In this document: piece after piece, positions 15,333 through 22,690 of the stretch
Layout: every line of letters starts with the position of its first letter
Numbering within the stretch: the first letter of the stretch is position 1
NCBI RefSeq assembly: GCF_000972385.1
Contig: NZ_JXTE01000017.1
Coordinates: 58,393-122,392, forward strand
Direction: 5' to 3'
DNA from: Streptomyces sp. WM6386
GTDB taxonomy: Bacteria > Actinomycetota > Actinomycetes > Streptomycetales > Streptomycetaceae
Length of the DNA: 64,000 bases
Program-made: the position numbers and the translations under genes
The notes under the pieces: model-generated
Seen by the model: the letters and a program-made list of their open reading frames with translations, nothing else
What the model was told of the DNA's origin: nothing
Databases searched by the model: none

Positions 15333-16660
15333 ACATATCCCCGCACCGGCCCCGCCCCCACCGCCGCAGCGATCGCCTCCGCCAGCGACACCGCCTCCCT
15401 CTGTGTCAACGTCGACACCGTGACCCGGATCCCGGGACCCGCACCCATCCGGAAGCGGGCCCCGGGGGCCACCGCCCACCCCGCGTGCAGCAGCCGGGCC
15501 ACCGCCCCGGTCTCGTCCGGCACCGGAATCCACACGTTCATGCCACTGCGGCCGTGCGCGGCGATACCGCGATCCGCCAGAGCCCCGATCAGCACGTCCC
15601 GCCGCCCGGCATACGCCGCCGACACGGCCCTGGTGTCCACCGCACCCTCGGCCCACAGCCCCGCCAGGGCCCGCTGACCGATCCGGCTCACCCAACCGGG
15701 CCCGACCCGCTGCCGCCCCCGCACCCGGTCGACCGTCACGGCGTCGCCGGTGAACACGGCCAACCGCAGATCCGGCCCGTACGCCTTGGCCGCCGACCGC
15801 ACGAAGACCCAGCTGTGAGTGACACCGGCCAAGGGATGCAGCGGCAGATCCACGATGCCGTGCCCATGGTCGTCCTCGATGAGCAGCACCTGCGGGTACT
15901 CCTTCAGTACCGCCCGCAACGCCTTCGCACGCCCCGCACTCACCGCCGCCCCGGTCGGGTTCTGCGCCCGGTCGGTCACGATCAGTGCTCGCGCCCCCGC
16001 TCCCAGCGCCCGACGCACATCGTCCGGGAGCGGCCCCTCGTCGTCGACGCGGACGGGAGCCGTGCGCAACCCGACCGCCGGGACGAGGTCGAGCAGGCTG
16101 CCCCAGCCGGGATCCTCGACGGCGACGGTGTCGCCGGGCTTGAGGTGGACCGCGAGGACGCGCTCGACGACGTCGAGTGAACCGGACGCGACGTGGACAG
16201 GCCCGTCCGGAACCCCGTCGGCGTCCAGCGCGGCCCGGGCCAGGCGCGCCAGTTCCGGCTCCACGGCGGCGTCGCCGTACAGGACCGGCTCCCGGTCGTT
16301 CCGCTCGGCCGCCGCCGCGAACACCTTCGCCAGCGGTGGCAGCAGCCCCGGGTCCGGGTTGCCGTTCGCCACGTCGCGCACCCCCTCGGGCACATCCACC
16401 CGGACGGCCTCGCGCCCGGTCGTGGCCGGTCTGGGCCGCACTCTGCTGCCCCGGCGCCCCGCGGTCTCGATGACCCCGCGCTCCCGCAGGATCCGGTAGG
16501 CGGCCGCGACGGTATTGGGATTCACCTCCAGCTCGACCGCCAACTCCCTCATGGGCGGCAGCAGTTGACCCGGTTCCAGCTCGCCGGAGCCCACCGCACG
16601 CTCGACGCTCGCCGCGATCTCAGCTGCGCGACGCCCTTGGATCTTGTATCCTCCTAGCAC
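15329..16660 (-). CDS. MocR-type GntR/aminotransferase-fold regulator
   Basis: Chimeric regulator of 443 residues. The N-terminus (about 10-75) is a GntR winged helix: SVERAVGSGELEPGQLLPPM, then EVNPNTVAAAYRILRERGVI. The rest is a fold-type I aminotransferase domain with ALIVTDRAQNPTGAAVS and a PLP-lysine candidate in RSAAKAYGPDLRLAVF. MocR proteins such as PdxR and GabR sense PLP or an amine through this domain. Here it diverges from a pyridoxamine-oxidase-like gene, so PLP-linked control is plausible. The GTG at 16660 is the only upstream start; GGAGG lies just after it, so the message may be leaderless. Confidence 0.88.
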   Translation of the reverse strand: MLGGYKIQGRRAAEIAASVERAVGSGELEPGQLLPPMRELAVELEVNPNTVAAAYRILRERGVIETAGRRGSRVRPRPATTGREAVRVDVPEGVRDVANGNPDPGLLPPLAKVFAAAAERNDREPVLYGDAAVEPELARLARAALDADGVPDGPVHVASGSLDVVERVLAVHLKPGDTVAVEDPGWGSLLDLVPAVGLRTAPVRVDDEGPLPDDVRRALGAGARALIVTDRAQNPTGAAVSAGRAKALRAVLKEYPQVLLIEDDHGHGIVDLPLHPLAGVTHSWVFVRSAAKAYGPDLRLAVFTGDAVTVDRVRGRQRVGPGWVSRIGQRALAGLWAEGAVDTRAVSAAYAGRRDVLIGALADRGIAAHGRSGMNVWIPVPDETGAVARLLHAGWAVAPGARFRMGAGPGIRVTVSTLTQREAVSLAEAIAAAVGAGPVRGYV

Positions 16661-16671
16661 AAAGTAGATTA

Positions 16672-16683
16672 TGCACTAGTGCA
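16672..16683. promoter_or_regulatory. Perfect 12-bp palindrome in MocR/flavoprotein promoter region
   Basis: TGCACTAGTGCA, 12 bases upstream of the MocR start and 26 bases upstream of the flavoprotein ATG at 16709, with a further related half (TAGCACA) nearby. MocR regulators bind direct or inverted repeats in such positions, so this is a likely operator. Confidence 0.5.
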
Positions 16684-16708
16684 ACATGGACCGCAAATGG
16701 AGAGAGCC

Positions 16709-17392
16709 ATGCAGGGGACCCAGCAGCCGACGTCTCAGCCGACCGCCTACCCGGCGACCGACCGTACGGTCCCCACCCGCTCCCCGGACCGGGCGTCGTA
16801 CGACAAGGAGGTCGTGCACGCGATACTCGACGAGGCCTGCGTCTGCCATCTCGGCTTCGTCCGGGACGGCGCGCCGGTCGTGCTGCCCACGCTCTTCGGC
16901 CGGGTCGGCGAACGGCTCTATGTGCACGGTTCGACGGGCTCGCGTCCGCTGCGGATGACCGGCCAGGCCGACCCGGGGCTGCCGGTGTGCCTGACGGTGA
17001 CCCACGTCGACGCGCTGATCCTGGCCCGCTCGGGCTTCCACCACTCGATGAACTACCGGTCCGTGGTGGTGCACGGCACCGCGTACGACGTGACGGACCC
17101 CGAGGAGAAGCTCCTCGCCCTGGACGCGCTCGTCGACCAGGTCGTGGCCGGCCGTTCCAAGGACTCGCGGCCCGCCAACAAGAAGGAGTTGGCCGCCACC
17201 GCCGTGATCCGGCTCGACCTGGACGCGGTCTCCGCGAAGATCCGCACGGGTGGCGTCAACGACGAGCCCGAGGACCTCGACCTCCCGCACTGGGCCGGAG
17301 TGGTCCCGTTGCGCAAGGGCTACGAGGCCCCGGTCGCCGACCCGCTCCTGGCCCCCGGGACCGAACTGCCCGACTACCTGCGGGCGCTGTGA
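16709..17392 (+). CDS. Pyridoxamine-oxidase-like flavoprotein (Nim-like)
   Basis: FMN-binding split-barrel protein of 227 residues, like the Nim/PNPOx-related group. Seen: YDKEVVHAILDEACVCHLGF, GAPVVLPTLFGRVGERLYVHG (core strands), GSRPLRMTGQADPG and LILARSGFHHSMNYRSVVVHG, the usual order for this family. ATG 16709 is preferred because GGAGAG lies 7 bases upstream; ATG 16697 and GTG 16679 are in frame. It is divergent from a MocR regulator and its TGA overlaps the ATG of the next gene. It may reduce or bind flavin-linked substrates; the actual reaction is unknown. Confidence 0.8.
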   Translation: MQGTQQPTSQPTAYPATDRTVPTRSPDRASYDKEVVHAILDEACVCHLGFVRDGAPVVLPTLFGRVGERLYVHGSTGSRPLRMTGQADPGLPVCLTVTHVDALILARSGFHHSMNYRSVVVHGTAYDVTDPEEKLLALDALVDQVVAGRSKDSRPANKKELAATAVIRLDLDAVSAKIRTGGVNDEPEDLDLPHWAGVVPLRKGYEAPVADPLLAPGTELPDYLRAL

Positions 17393-18024
17393 TGCTGATC
17401 CACCCCTGGGACGCGCCCCACGCCGACGCCGAATGGCAACGGTGGCTGGCCGTGCACGACTTCGGCACGCTGGTCGTCAACGGCCTGGACGGCGAGCCGC
17501 CGTACGCCCAGCCGCTGCACTTCACGTACGACGCCCCGCGCGGTGTGGTCCTGACACATCTGGCCCGGCCGAACCCGATGTGGGCCGCGCTGCTGGCGAA
17601 CCCGGAGGTCGTGCTGAGCGTGGTCGACGACTACGCGTACATCCCGGGCCCCTGGCAGGCGCCCCCGGACAGCCCGCCCGAGCACGGCACACCGACCAGC
17701 TTCTACGCGGCGGTCCAACTCCGTTGCCGGGCCCATGTCGTGGACGACCCGGCAGAGAAGGCCGCGCTGCTCAACCGCCAGGTCGGCCACTTCCAGCCGG
17801 AAGGCGGCTCCGCCGAGGTGGCGGTCGGCGAGGCTCCTTACGGCCGACTGCTTTCCGGTCTGCGGGGTGTGCGGCTCGAAGTCACCGGTGTACGGGCGAA
17901 GTTCAAGTACGCGAACCATCGGACGCCCGAGGTGCAGGACCGGATCGTGGAGAGGCTGACGGAACGGTCCGGGCCGGGTGACGCGGCGGCGCGCGAGCAT
18001 CTGCTGCGCCGCCGCGGAGCCTGA
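17392..18024 (+). CDS. PaiB-like FMN-binding protein
   Basis: Protein of 210 residues in the FMN-binding negative transcriptional regulator (PaiB) family. Seen: HDFGTLVVNGLDGEPPYAQP near the start, VVLTHLARPNPMWAALLANP (family core with the HLAR-N motif), YIPGPWQA, and a basic C-terminal part with VRAKFKYANHR. Despite the family name, a direct role in DNA binding is uncertain; the fold is a flavin split barrel. Translation is coupled to the flavoprotein before it (TGATG overlap), so the two probably form a complex or act in one step. A hairpin follows the stop. Confidence 0.85.
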   Translation: MLIHPWDAPHADAEWQRWLAVHDFGTLVVNGLDGEPPYAQPLHFTYDAPRGVVLTHLARPNPMWAALLANPEVVLSVVDDYAYIPGPWQAPPDSPPEHGTPTSFYAAVQLRCRAHVVDDPAEKAALLNRQVGHFQPEGGSAEVAVGEAPYGRLLSGLRGVRLEVTGVRAKFKYANHRTPEVQDRIVERLTERSGPGDAAAREHLLRRRGA

Positions 18025-18028
18025 GCGA

Positions 18029-18057
18029 AGGGGCCCTCACCACAAGGCGGGGCCCCT
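18029..18057. terminator. Hairpin between convergent genes
   Basis: aggggccc (18029-18036) pairs with gggcccct (18050-18057), loop 13, between the PaiB-like stop at 18024 and the EamA stop at 18063. It can serve both strands. Confidence 0.65.
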
Positions 18058-18062
18058 CGGCG

Positions 18063-18998
18063 TCAGGCCACCGGCCGTTGCGCTCCGCGCGCCTCCGTCA
18101 CCGCGAGCCCCGTGACGGCCCCGAGCATGAGCAGCGTGCCGGCGAGGGTCGGCGTCGTCAGCCGCTCGCCGAGCAGGACGACGGCGAGCACCGCCGCGCC
18201 GACCGGCTCGAGCAGCATGATCACGGACACGGTGGCCGACCGTACGGCGGCCGCGCCCGCGAAGTAGAGGGCGTAGGCGAGGGCCGTGGGGACGGCCGCG
18301 AGGTAGGCCAGCAGCAAGAGCAGCAGCCCGGGCCGCGCGGTGTGCGGCACGAGGCCCTCGGCCAGAGCGAACGGCAGCAGCAGCACGCTGGTGACGGCGA
18401 ACACCCCGATGGACGTACTGGCGGCGTCCGCCCCGCCGTCACGACCCCAGCGGCGCGTGAGCAGCGTCATCGACGACCCTCCGGCCGCCGACACCAGCCC
18501 GAGCAGCACGCCCGACGGGCGGACGGTCGAACTATCGCCGCCGAGCATCAGCACCCCGAGCCCGGCGAGCGCGCCGACGACGGCGACGGCCCCGCCGCGC
18601 CCGAGCCGCTCCCCCAAGGCCAGTCGTGCGCCGAGCGCGACGAAGACGGGACCCGCGCCGAGCGTGACGACCGTGGCCACGGCGAGTCCGGTGGATTCCA
18701 CCGCCGCGAAATAGCCGGTCTGGAACACGGCGAGCCCAAGACCCGTGGCACCCGCCCGCGGTCCCCTGCGACGGAGCGGTTCCCGTACAGCGGTCCGGGG
18801 CCGCGGCCGCACCAGGCGTACGGCGGTGAGCAGTACGAGCCCGGAGGCGCAGCGCCAGAAGGACAGGGCGACCGGTCCCAGGTCGCTGACCCCGTAGGCC
18901 AGCGCGGCGACCGCGCCCGCGGTGCCCCAGGCGGCACCGGCGATGATCAGATAGAGCAGGCCTCGCCCGATGGGCAGGCCGGAAGCAGCATTCGACAC
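18063..18998 (-). CDS. EamA (DMT) family transporter
   Basis: Inner-membrane protein of 311 residues with about ten helices and two EamA repeats: [21 protein letters not shown] starts the first, [14 protein letters not shown] ends it, and [21 protein letters not shown] starts the last pair, including the family MLLEPV...LGE signature. GTG 18998 has GGAGA 7 bases upstream. Probably a drug or metabolite exporter; candidates include amino acids because the leader region carries an attenuator-like peptide with Val-Ile-Leu in a row. It follows a second EamA gene on the same strand by 173 bp. Confidence 0.88.
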   Translation of the reverse strand: MSNAASGLPIGRGLLYLIIAGAAWGTAGAVAALAYGVSDLGPVALSFWRCASGLVLLTAVRLVRPRPRTAVREPLRRRGPRAGATGLGLAVFQTGYFAAVESTGLAVATVVTLGAGPVFVALGARLALGERLGRGGAVAVVGALAGLGVLMLGGDSSTVRPSGVLLGLVSAAGGSSMTLLTRRWGRDGGADAASTSIGVFAVTSVLLLPFALAEGLVPHTARPGLLLLLLAYLAAVPTALAYALYFAGAAAVRSATVSVIMLLEPVGAAVLAVVLLGERLTTPTLAGTLLMLGAVTGLAVTEARGAQRPVA

Positions 18999-19078
18999 TT
19001 GTCGTCTCCGCAGACATGGAGAAGTGAGGAACCCGGCTCAGCGGGATCCGTGGACTTCGTCCGCGGGCAGCACCGTTG

Positions 19079-19132
19079 CGCCCGGCGCACGGCCGGGCGT
19101 GATCTCCGGAGGGCCCGCCTCAGGCGGCGGGC
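19079..19132 (-). promoter_or_regulatory. Tandem hairpins in the leader of the EamA gene
   Basis: Two perfect hairpins: gcccgcc/ggcgggc (19113-19119 with 19126-19132, loop 6) and cgcccggc/gccgggcg (19079-19086 with 19092-19099, loop 5). In the reading direction the first overlaps the end of a 13-codon frame and the second follows. Neither has a T-run. They lie 80-135 bases before the start at 18998, the place for an attenuator or ribosome-gated structure. Confidence 0.5.
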
Positions 19133-19161
19133 GGCGCGAGGATGACGCGGTGGGAATGCAT
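19120..19161 (-). CDS. Possible leader peptide of 13 residues
   Basis: ATG at 19161 opens MHSHRVILAPPAA and stops at TGA (19120-19122). It begins 10 bases after the stop of the upstream EamA gene, and only AGG at about -12 could serve as ribosome site, so reinitiation is possible. Val-Ile-Leu in a row recalls branched-chain leader peptides of actinobacteria. Its end overlaps the first of two hairpins. This is a short frame and may be chance; evidence is the arrangement, not conservation. Confidence 0.35.
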   Translation of the reverse strand: MHSHRVILAPPAA

Positions 19162-19171
19162 GATCGGCAGC

Positions 19172-20176
19172 CTAGGAGGCGCTCGACCGAGCCGACAACT
19201 CCCTTTCCGGGCCGCCGCTCGCCACCGGCTCCGGGGCGGGATGGGCAGGGGCCGAGGACTGCGCGATGAAGGCACCGGCCAGGACGACCGCGCCGCCGAT
19301 GATCTGCGGGGCGGACAGGTGCTCGCCGAGCAGGACCCAGGCCAGGACGGTGGCGATGACCGCTTCGAGGCAGGCGACGACGCCGGCGACCTGCGGGGAG
19401 AGGCGGCGCACGGAGACCACGCCGGTGACGTAGGCGACGACCGTGGCGATGAGGACGATCCAGGACAGCAGCAGGGCGGCGGCGACCGGGGTGCCGTTCA
19501 TGTCCCCGGTGCCGCGGAGGACGGACCAGTCCATCGTCCAGGGGCGGGCGACGACGGTGAGCACGGCGGCGCCGACGAGGAGGCCGTACGCGATGACGCC
19601 GAGCGGATCGGGGGCGTCGGCACCGGAGTCGCTGCCCTGGTCGGACAGGACGAAGTAGCCGACCTGGCAGCAGGCGGCGCCCAGCGCCAGGAGCAGGCCC
19701 ACGGCATCGAAGCTCAGTCCCGACCAGACCTCCACGACACAGGCGAGCCCGCCGACCGCGAGGACCACCCCGAGCGCGGCGGCCCGCGTGACCGGCCGCC
19801 GCTGCACGAAGCGGACCCAGCCGAGGACGAGGGCGGGGGCGAGGTACTCGACGAGCAGTGCGACGCCGACGGGTATGCGGGAGATCGAGGCGAAGTAGAA
19901 CGCCTGGACGCCGGCCACGCCCAGCAGTCCGAACCCGGCGAGCAGCGCGGGCCGACTGCGCAGCAGCGCACGGTGACGGATGGCGAGCGGCAGCATCACG
20001 AGGGCCGCGCCGGTCACGCGCAGCCACACCACATGGAGCGGATCGAGCCCCGCCTCGATCAGCGGCTTGGCCGCGACACCGGATCCTCCGAAGGCGACCG
20101 CCGACACGAGCGCGAGTCCGAGCCCGGCGCCCTTTCCGCGGTTGCCGCCCCTGCTGTCAGTCGTATGCACCGACAC
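19172..20176 (-). CDS. EamA (DMT) family transporter
   Basis: Inner-membrane exporter-like protein of about 334 residues with ten helices: LGLALVSAVAFGGSGVAAK at the start, VGVALLVEYLAPALVLGWVR (family EYL-P motif) mid-protein, and VVACLEAVIATVLAWVLLGE near the end. Closest in pattern to the RhtA/YddG-like group of amino-acid exporters. GTG 20176 is used; GTG 20170 is an alternative and neither has a clear ribosome site. It may be cotranscribed with the EamA gene downstream, whose leader starts right after its stop. GATGACA repeats surround its start. Confidence 0.85.
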   Translation of the reverse strand: MSVHTTDSRGGNRGKGAGLGLALVSAVAFGGSGVAAKPLIEAGLDPLHVVWLRVTGAALVMLPLAIRHRALLRSRPALLAGFGLLGVAGVQAFYFASISRIPVGVALLVEYLAPALVLGWVRFVQRRPVTRAAALGVVLAVGGLACVVEVWSGLSFDAVGLLLALGAACCQVGYFVLSDQGSDSGADAPDPLGVIAYGLLVGAAVLTVVARPWTMDWSVLRGTGDMNGTPVAAALLLSWIVLIATVVAYVTGVVSVRRLSPQVAGVVACLEAVIATVLAWVLLGEHLSAPQIIGGAVVLAGAFIAQSSAPAHPAPEPVASGGPERELSARSSAS

Positions 20177-20177
20177 A

Positions 20178-20216
20178 TGATGACAGGCGATGACAGGAGC
20201 GTCATCCCCGATGACA
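20178..20216. promoter_or_regulatory. GATGACA repeats in front of the EamA gene
   Basis: GATGACAGG at 20179-20187 and 20189-20197, plus GTCATC-CCC-GATGAC inverted repeat at 20201-20215 followed by A. The copies crowd the first 40 bp upstream of the start, so they may be a binding site covering the promoter. No regulator gene is adjacent. Confidence 0.4.
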
Positions 20217-20316
20217 CCTGTCTCAGCGGCTGGACCGGCACGGTCGGGGCAAGAGGGTGGCGCACGGGTGGGACGAGGGGGCGCCCACGGGCGGACCAAG
20301 GGGGTCCGCGTCGAGC

Positions 20317-20883
20317 TCAGGAAGGGCTCTGCGCCCGGCCCTCGATCCCGCCCAGCACCGCCCCGGCGTCGATGCCCGCGCGGGTGAGGACCTCGACGGC
20401 GCGGGCCTGCGGGTCGACGACGAGGGCCGCCAGCAGGTCCATCCCGTTCGCGCGGCCGGCGCCGCGGCGGACGGCGCGCTCACCGGCGTACTCCATCGCA
20501 CCCGCGGCCAGCGGTGAGAGACCCTCCGCCTCGGTCACCACGGGGACCGCGCCGGAGTCCTCGACGCTGCCCTGCCAACGCAGTCCGTAGCCGATGCTGC
20601 GCTGCACGAGATAGCCGAGCAGCCGCGCGAGCTGCGGGCCGTCCTCGAAGACGGCGCGCACCTCGGGGTCGTACTCCAGGAGCGAGTGCAGCAGATGGGC
20701 CGTGTCGATCTGCCGGTCCCCGTCCCGGACCGATCGGCGGCGCGCTCCGGAGACCACCGTCGCCAGCTCTTCGCCGAGCCTGGCATCGATGTCCGCGCGG
20801 TTGCTGCCCGGCCCGTTCACGGATTGCCGGGGGATACGGGGTGGCACATCCCCCACCTCATCAGCCACGCCGACCCGGGTCAT
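20317..20883 (-). CDS. Clp N-terminal (R) domain protein without ATPase
   Basis: Protein of 188 residues composed only of the Clp R domain, the substrate-adaptor docking module found at the N-terminus of ClpA/ClpC. Two repeats are seen: DTAHLLHSLLEYDPEVRAVF with ARLLGYLVQRSI, and AAGAMEYAGERAVRRGAGR followed by MDLLAALVVDPQARAVEVL. No Walker motifs follow, so it cannot unfold proteins; it may compete for or present Clp substrates. The start is uncertain: ATG 20883 is used, and GTG codons at 20868 and 20826 are in frame. Confidence 0.75.
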   Translation of the reverse strand: MTRVGVADEVGDVPPRIPRQSVNGPGSNRADIDARLGEELATVVSGARRRSVRDGDRQIDTAHLLHSLLEYDPEVRAVFEDGPQLARLLGYLVQRSIGYGLRWQGSVEDSGAVPVVTEAEGLSPLAAGAMEYAGERAVRRGAGRANGMDLLAALVVDPQARAVEVLTRAGIDAGAVLGGIEGRAQSPS

Positions 20884-21045
20884 CCCCGGAGGGAACCATT
20901 TTCGCGTCCCACACAGAGTGGACCCCGGTGGCCGGAATCTCCTCCTTACGGAGGAGATCAGGCCCCTCACCCCGCAGCGGCGCGCGTCTCCTTGCCCCGC
21001 CCCCCGCACGCAACCACCGTGCTCCCTCGTTCGTCCAACACGGAC

Positions 21046-21234
21046 ATGGAGAGCAGGTACTGGCTGGTGGCTCTGCCGGCCGTCGACGGCAGGCAGTACG
21101 TGTACCGGGTGTACGCCCCGGAGGACGCGCTGCTCGCCGACCTGTTCTGGGAGGCGTGGCACTGCCACGACGAGAGCGCCTTCCCGCGGGCGTGGGACCT
21201 GTTCGACGCGGCGGTGATACGGCTCGTGGCCTGA
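21046..21234 (+). CDS. Small hypothetical protein, 62 residues
   Basis: Begins MESRYWLVALPAVDGRQYV and ends WDLFDAAVIRLVA; acidic, aromatic-rich (several Trp and Tyr) and likely a compact alpha/beta fold. Codon use is typical for the genome. No signal peptide or known domain. No clear ribosome site precedes ATG 21046. The open frame runs back to 20686, but upstream sequence is antisense to the Clp R gene and does not look coding. I do not recognise it. Confidence 0.5.
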   Translation: MESRYWLVALPAVDGRQYVYRVYAPEDALLADLFWEAWHCHDESAFPRAWDLFDAAVIRLVA

Positions 21235-21347
21235 GCGGCGCCCCGGTCCGGGGTCTCCACACTTTCTGACGGTTCATCAGCATTGAATGTTTCAGGCCCT
21301 GCGGCTACGTTCCGCGACACCGTAGCCCGAGTCGAAGGGGTGGTCGC

Positions 21348-21776
21348 ATGGCCGAAGTCAGCGCGGAGGCACGTATCGAGGCACCGGCCGAGAAGGTGTG
21401 GGCACAGCTCACGGACTGGCCCGCGTACGGGGAGTGGAACGCCACCCACACCAGCTTCCCGCAGGGCGGCCCCACGGCCCTCGAGGTGGGCGCCACGTTC
21501 CAGGAGAACATGAAGCTGATGGGCTTCCCGGCCGAGGTCGAGTGGACCATCGAGGAACTGGAGCCGGCCAGGGTGCTGGCCATTCGCGGCAAGGGCCCGA
21601 TGGCGGTGACCGTCGCCAACCGTTACACCCTCACCCCGGACGGCGACGCGACGGCGGTCCGTATCGACGGCGAGTTCACGGGCGCCGCGGTGGCGCTGAT
21701 GGCGGGCAAACTCAAGGACTCGGCGACCGCCGCGCTCAACGAGTCGCTGCGCAAGCTGGCCGGGCTGGTGACCTGA
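21348..21776 (+). CDS. SRPBCC (START-like) family protein
   Basis: Protein of 142 residues with the helix-grip fold of the SRPBCC superfamily: SAEARIEAPAEKVWAQLTDW opens it, GATFQENMKLMGFPAEVEW and RVLAIRGKGPMAVTVANRYT are the central strands, and a long C-terminal helix closes the cavity (MAGKLKDSATAALNESLR). Such proteins bind hydrophobic ligands such as lipids or polyketides, or act as cyclases; the ligand is unknown. AAGGGG stands 8 bases before ATG 21348. The gene stands alone and ends in a strong bidirectional terminator. Confidence 0.85.
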   Translation: MAEVSAEARIEAPAEKVWAQLTDWPAYGEWNATHTSFPQGGPTALEVGATFQENMKLMGFPAEVEWTIEELEPARVLAIRGKGPMAVTVANRYTLTPDGDATAVRIDGEFTGAAVALMAGKLKDSATAALNESLRKLAGLVT

Positions 21777-21796
21777 CGAGCCCGGCAGCACACACG

Positions 21797-21832
21797 AAGG
21801 CGCCCCGCGGATCACTCCGCGGGGCGCCTTTT
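21797..21832. terminator. Strong bidirectional terminator
   Basis: Perfect 15-bp stem, aaggcgccccgcgga (21797-21811) with tccgcggggcgcctt (21816-21830), 4-base loop and a TTTT tract on the plus strand. It separates the SRPBCC gene from the convergent PadR gene. Confidence 0.9.
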
Positions 21833-21848
21833 CACGGCCCCGTGACCG

Positions 21849-22475
21849 TCAGTCCTCGTCGGCGAGGATCAGGTACAGCTTCTTGCGGGCATCGGTGATG
21901 ACCGCGAGGGCCTTTTCGCGCTGCTCCTTGCTGCCGGTCTTCCAGACCTGGCCGAACGCCTCCATCAGCCCGAAGCCGGCCTGACGGATCTCGTTCAGCG
22001 CCTCGAAGTCGACGCCGCGGGAGGCTTCCTCCCAGGGCGCGTCGGGACCTTCCTCGGCCGCGGTGCGGCCCGCCTCGGTGAGCGCGAACAGCTTCTTGCC
22101 GCCCTCGCTCTCGCTGGCGATCAGGCCCTCGTCCTCCAGCAGCTGGAGGGTGGGGTACACCGAACCCGGGCTGGGCTTCCACGCCCCGCCGCTGCGTTCG
22201 GCGATCTCCTGGATCATCTCGTACCCGTGCATGGGCCGGTCCCTGAGCAGGGCCAGGATCGACGCACGTACATCGCCGCGCCGCGCCCTCCCCCTCGGTC
22301 CGCCACGCCCTCGAGGCCCCCAGGGGCCCGGGCCACCGAAGCCCGGTCCGCCGAAACCACCGGGGCCGCCGCCCGGCCCGAAGGGGCCGAAGGCACCACG
22401 CCGTCCGTCGAAGCCGCCTCGGCCGCCGCGGGGGCCGGGTCCACCGTGTCCACGTTCGAATCCATGGGAACGCAT
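21849..22475 (-). CDS. PadR-family regulator with Gly-rich N-terminus
   Basis: Regulator of 208 residues. After a 60-residue extension very rich in Gly, Pro and Phe (GGFGGPGFGGPGPWGPRGRG), the PadR winged helix begins: SILALLRDRPMHGYEMIQEI, KPSPGSVYPTLQLLEDEGLI, ESEGGKKLFALTEAGR. A C-terminal helical part ends in KKLYLILADED. ATG 22475 is preferred, with GGAG 8 bases upstream; several further ATGs lie upstream in frame. A dyad (TCGTTGA-N14-TCAACGA) overlaps the promoter region and may be its own operator. Target gene not evident. Confidence 0.85.
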   Translation of the reverse strand: MRSHGFERGHGGPGPRGGRGGFDGRRGAFGPFGPGGGPGGFGGPGFGGPGPWGPRGRGGPRGRARRGDVRASILALLRDRPMHGYEMIQEIAERSGGAWKPSPGSVYPTLQLLEDEGLIASESEGGKKLFALTEAGRTAAEEGPDAPWEEASRGVDFEALNEIRQAGFGLMEAFGQVWKTGSKEQREKALAVITDARKKLYLILADED

Positions 22476-22492
22476 CGCCATCACTCCATCCA

Positions 22493-22527
22493 TCGTTGAT
22501 CTGTCGCGATGCGTCAACGATATATCG
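22493..22527. promoter_or_regulatory. Candidate PadR operator
   Basis: TCGTTGA (22493-22499) with TCAACGA (22514-22520) forms a perfect dyad with 14-base spacer, followed by the palindrome CGATATATCG (22518-22527). AT-rich and upstream of the PadR start, so probable autoregulatory site. Confidence 0.5.
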
Positions 22528-22690
22528 GAATACTTCGCATGGCAAGCCTCTGCCGAAAGGCCTCGTCAACCGTTCGGTTGAACCGCGGATACCACTCCAG
22601 CGCGCCCCTCGCTCCGCCCGGCGGACGCGAACACCCGCCCGGAACGAACAAGCTGCGTACCTCACCCCCCAGCAGAGAGGCCCCCGCAGC

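Noticed and set aside
13415..16180. 921-codon open frame on the plus strand
   Set aside because: Crosses LysR, EamA and MocR genes in wrong frames or strands; no fold seen.
19142..20590. 482-codon plus-strand frame
   Set aside because: Antisense to an EamA transporter with clear helices; acidic low-complexity shadow.
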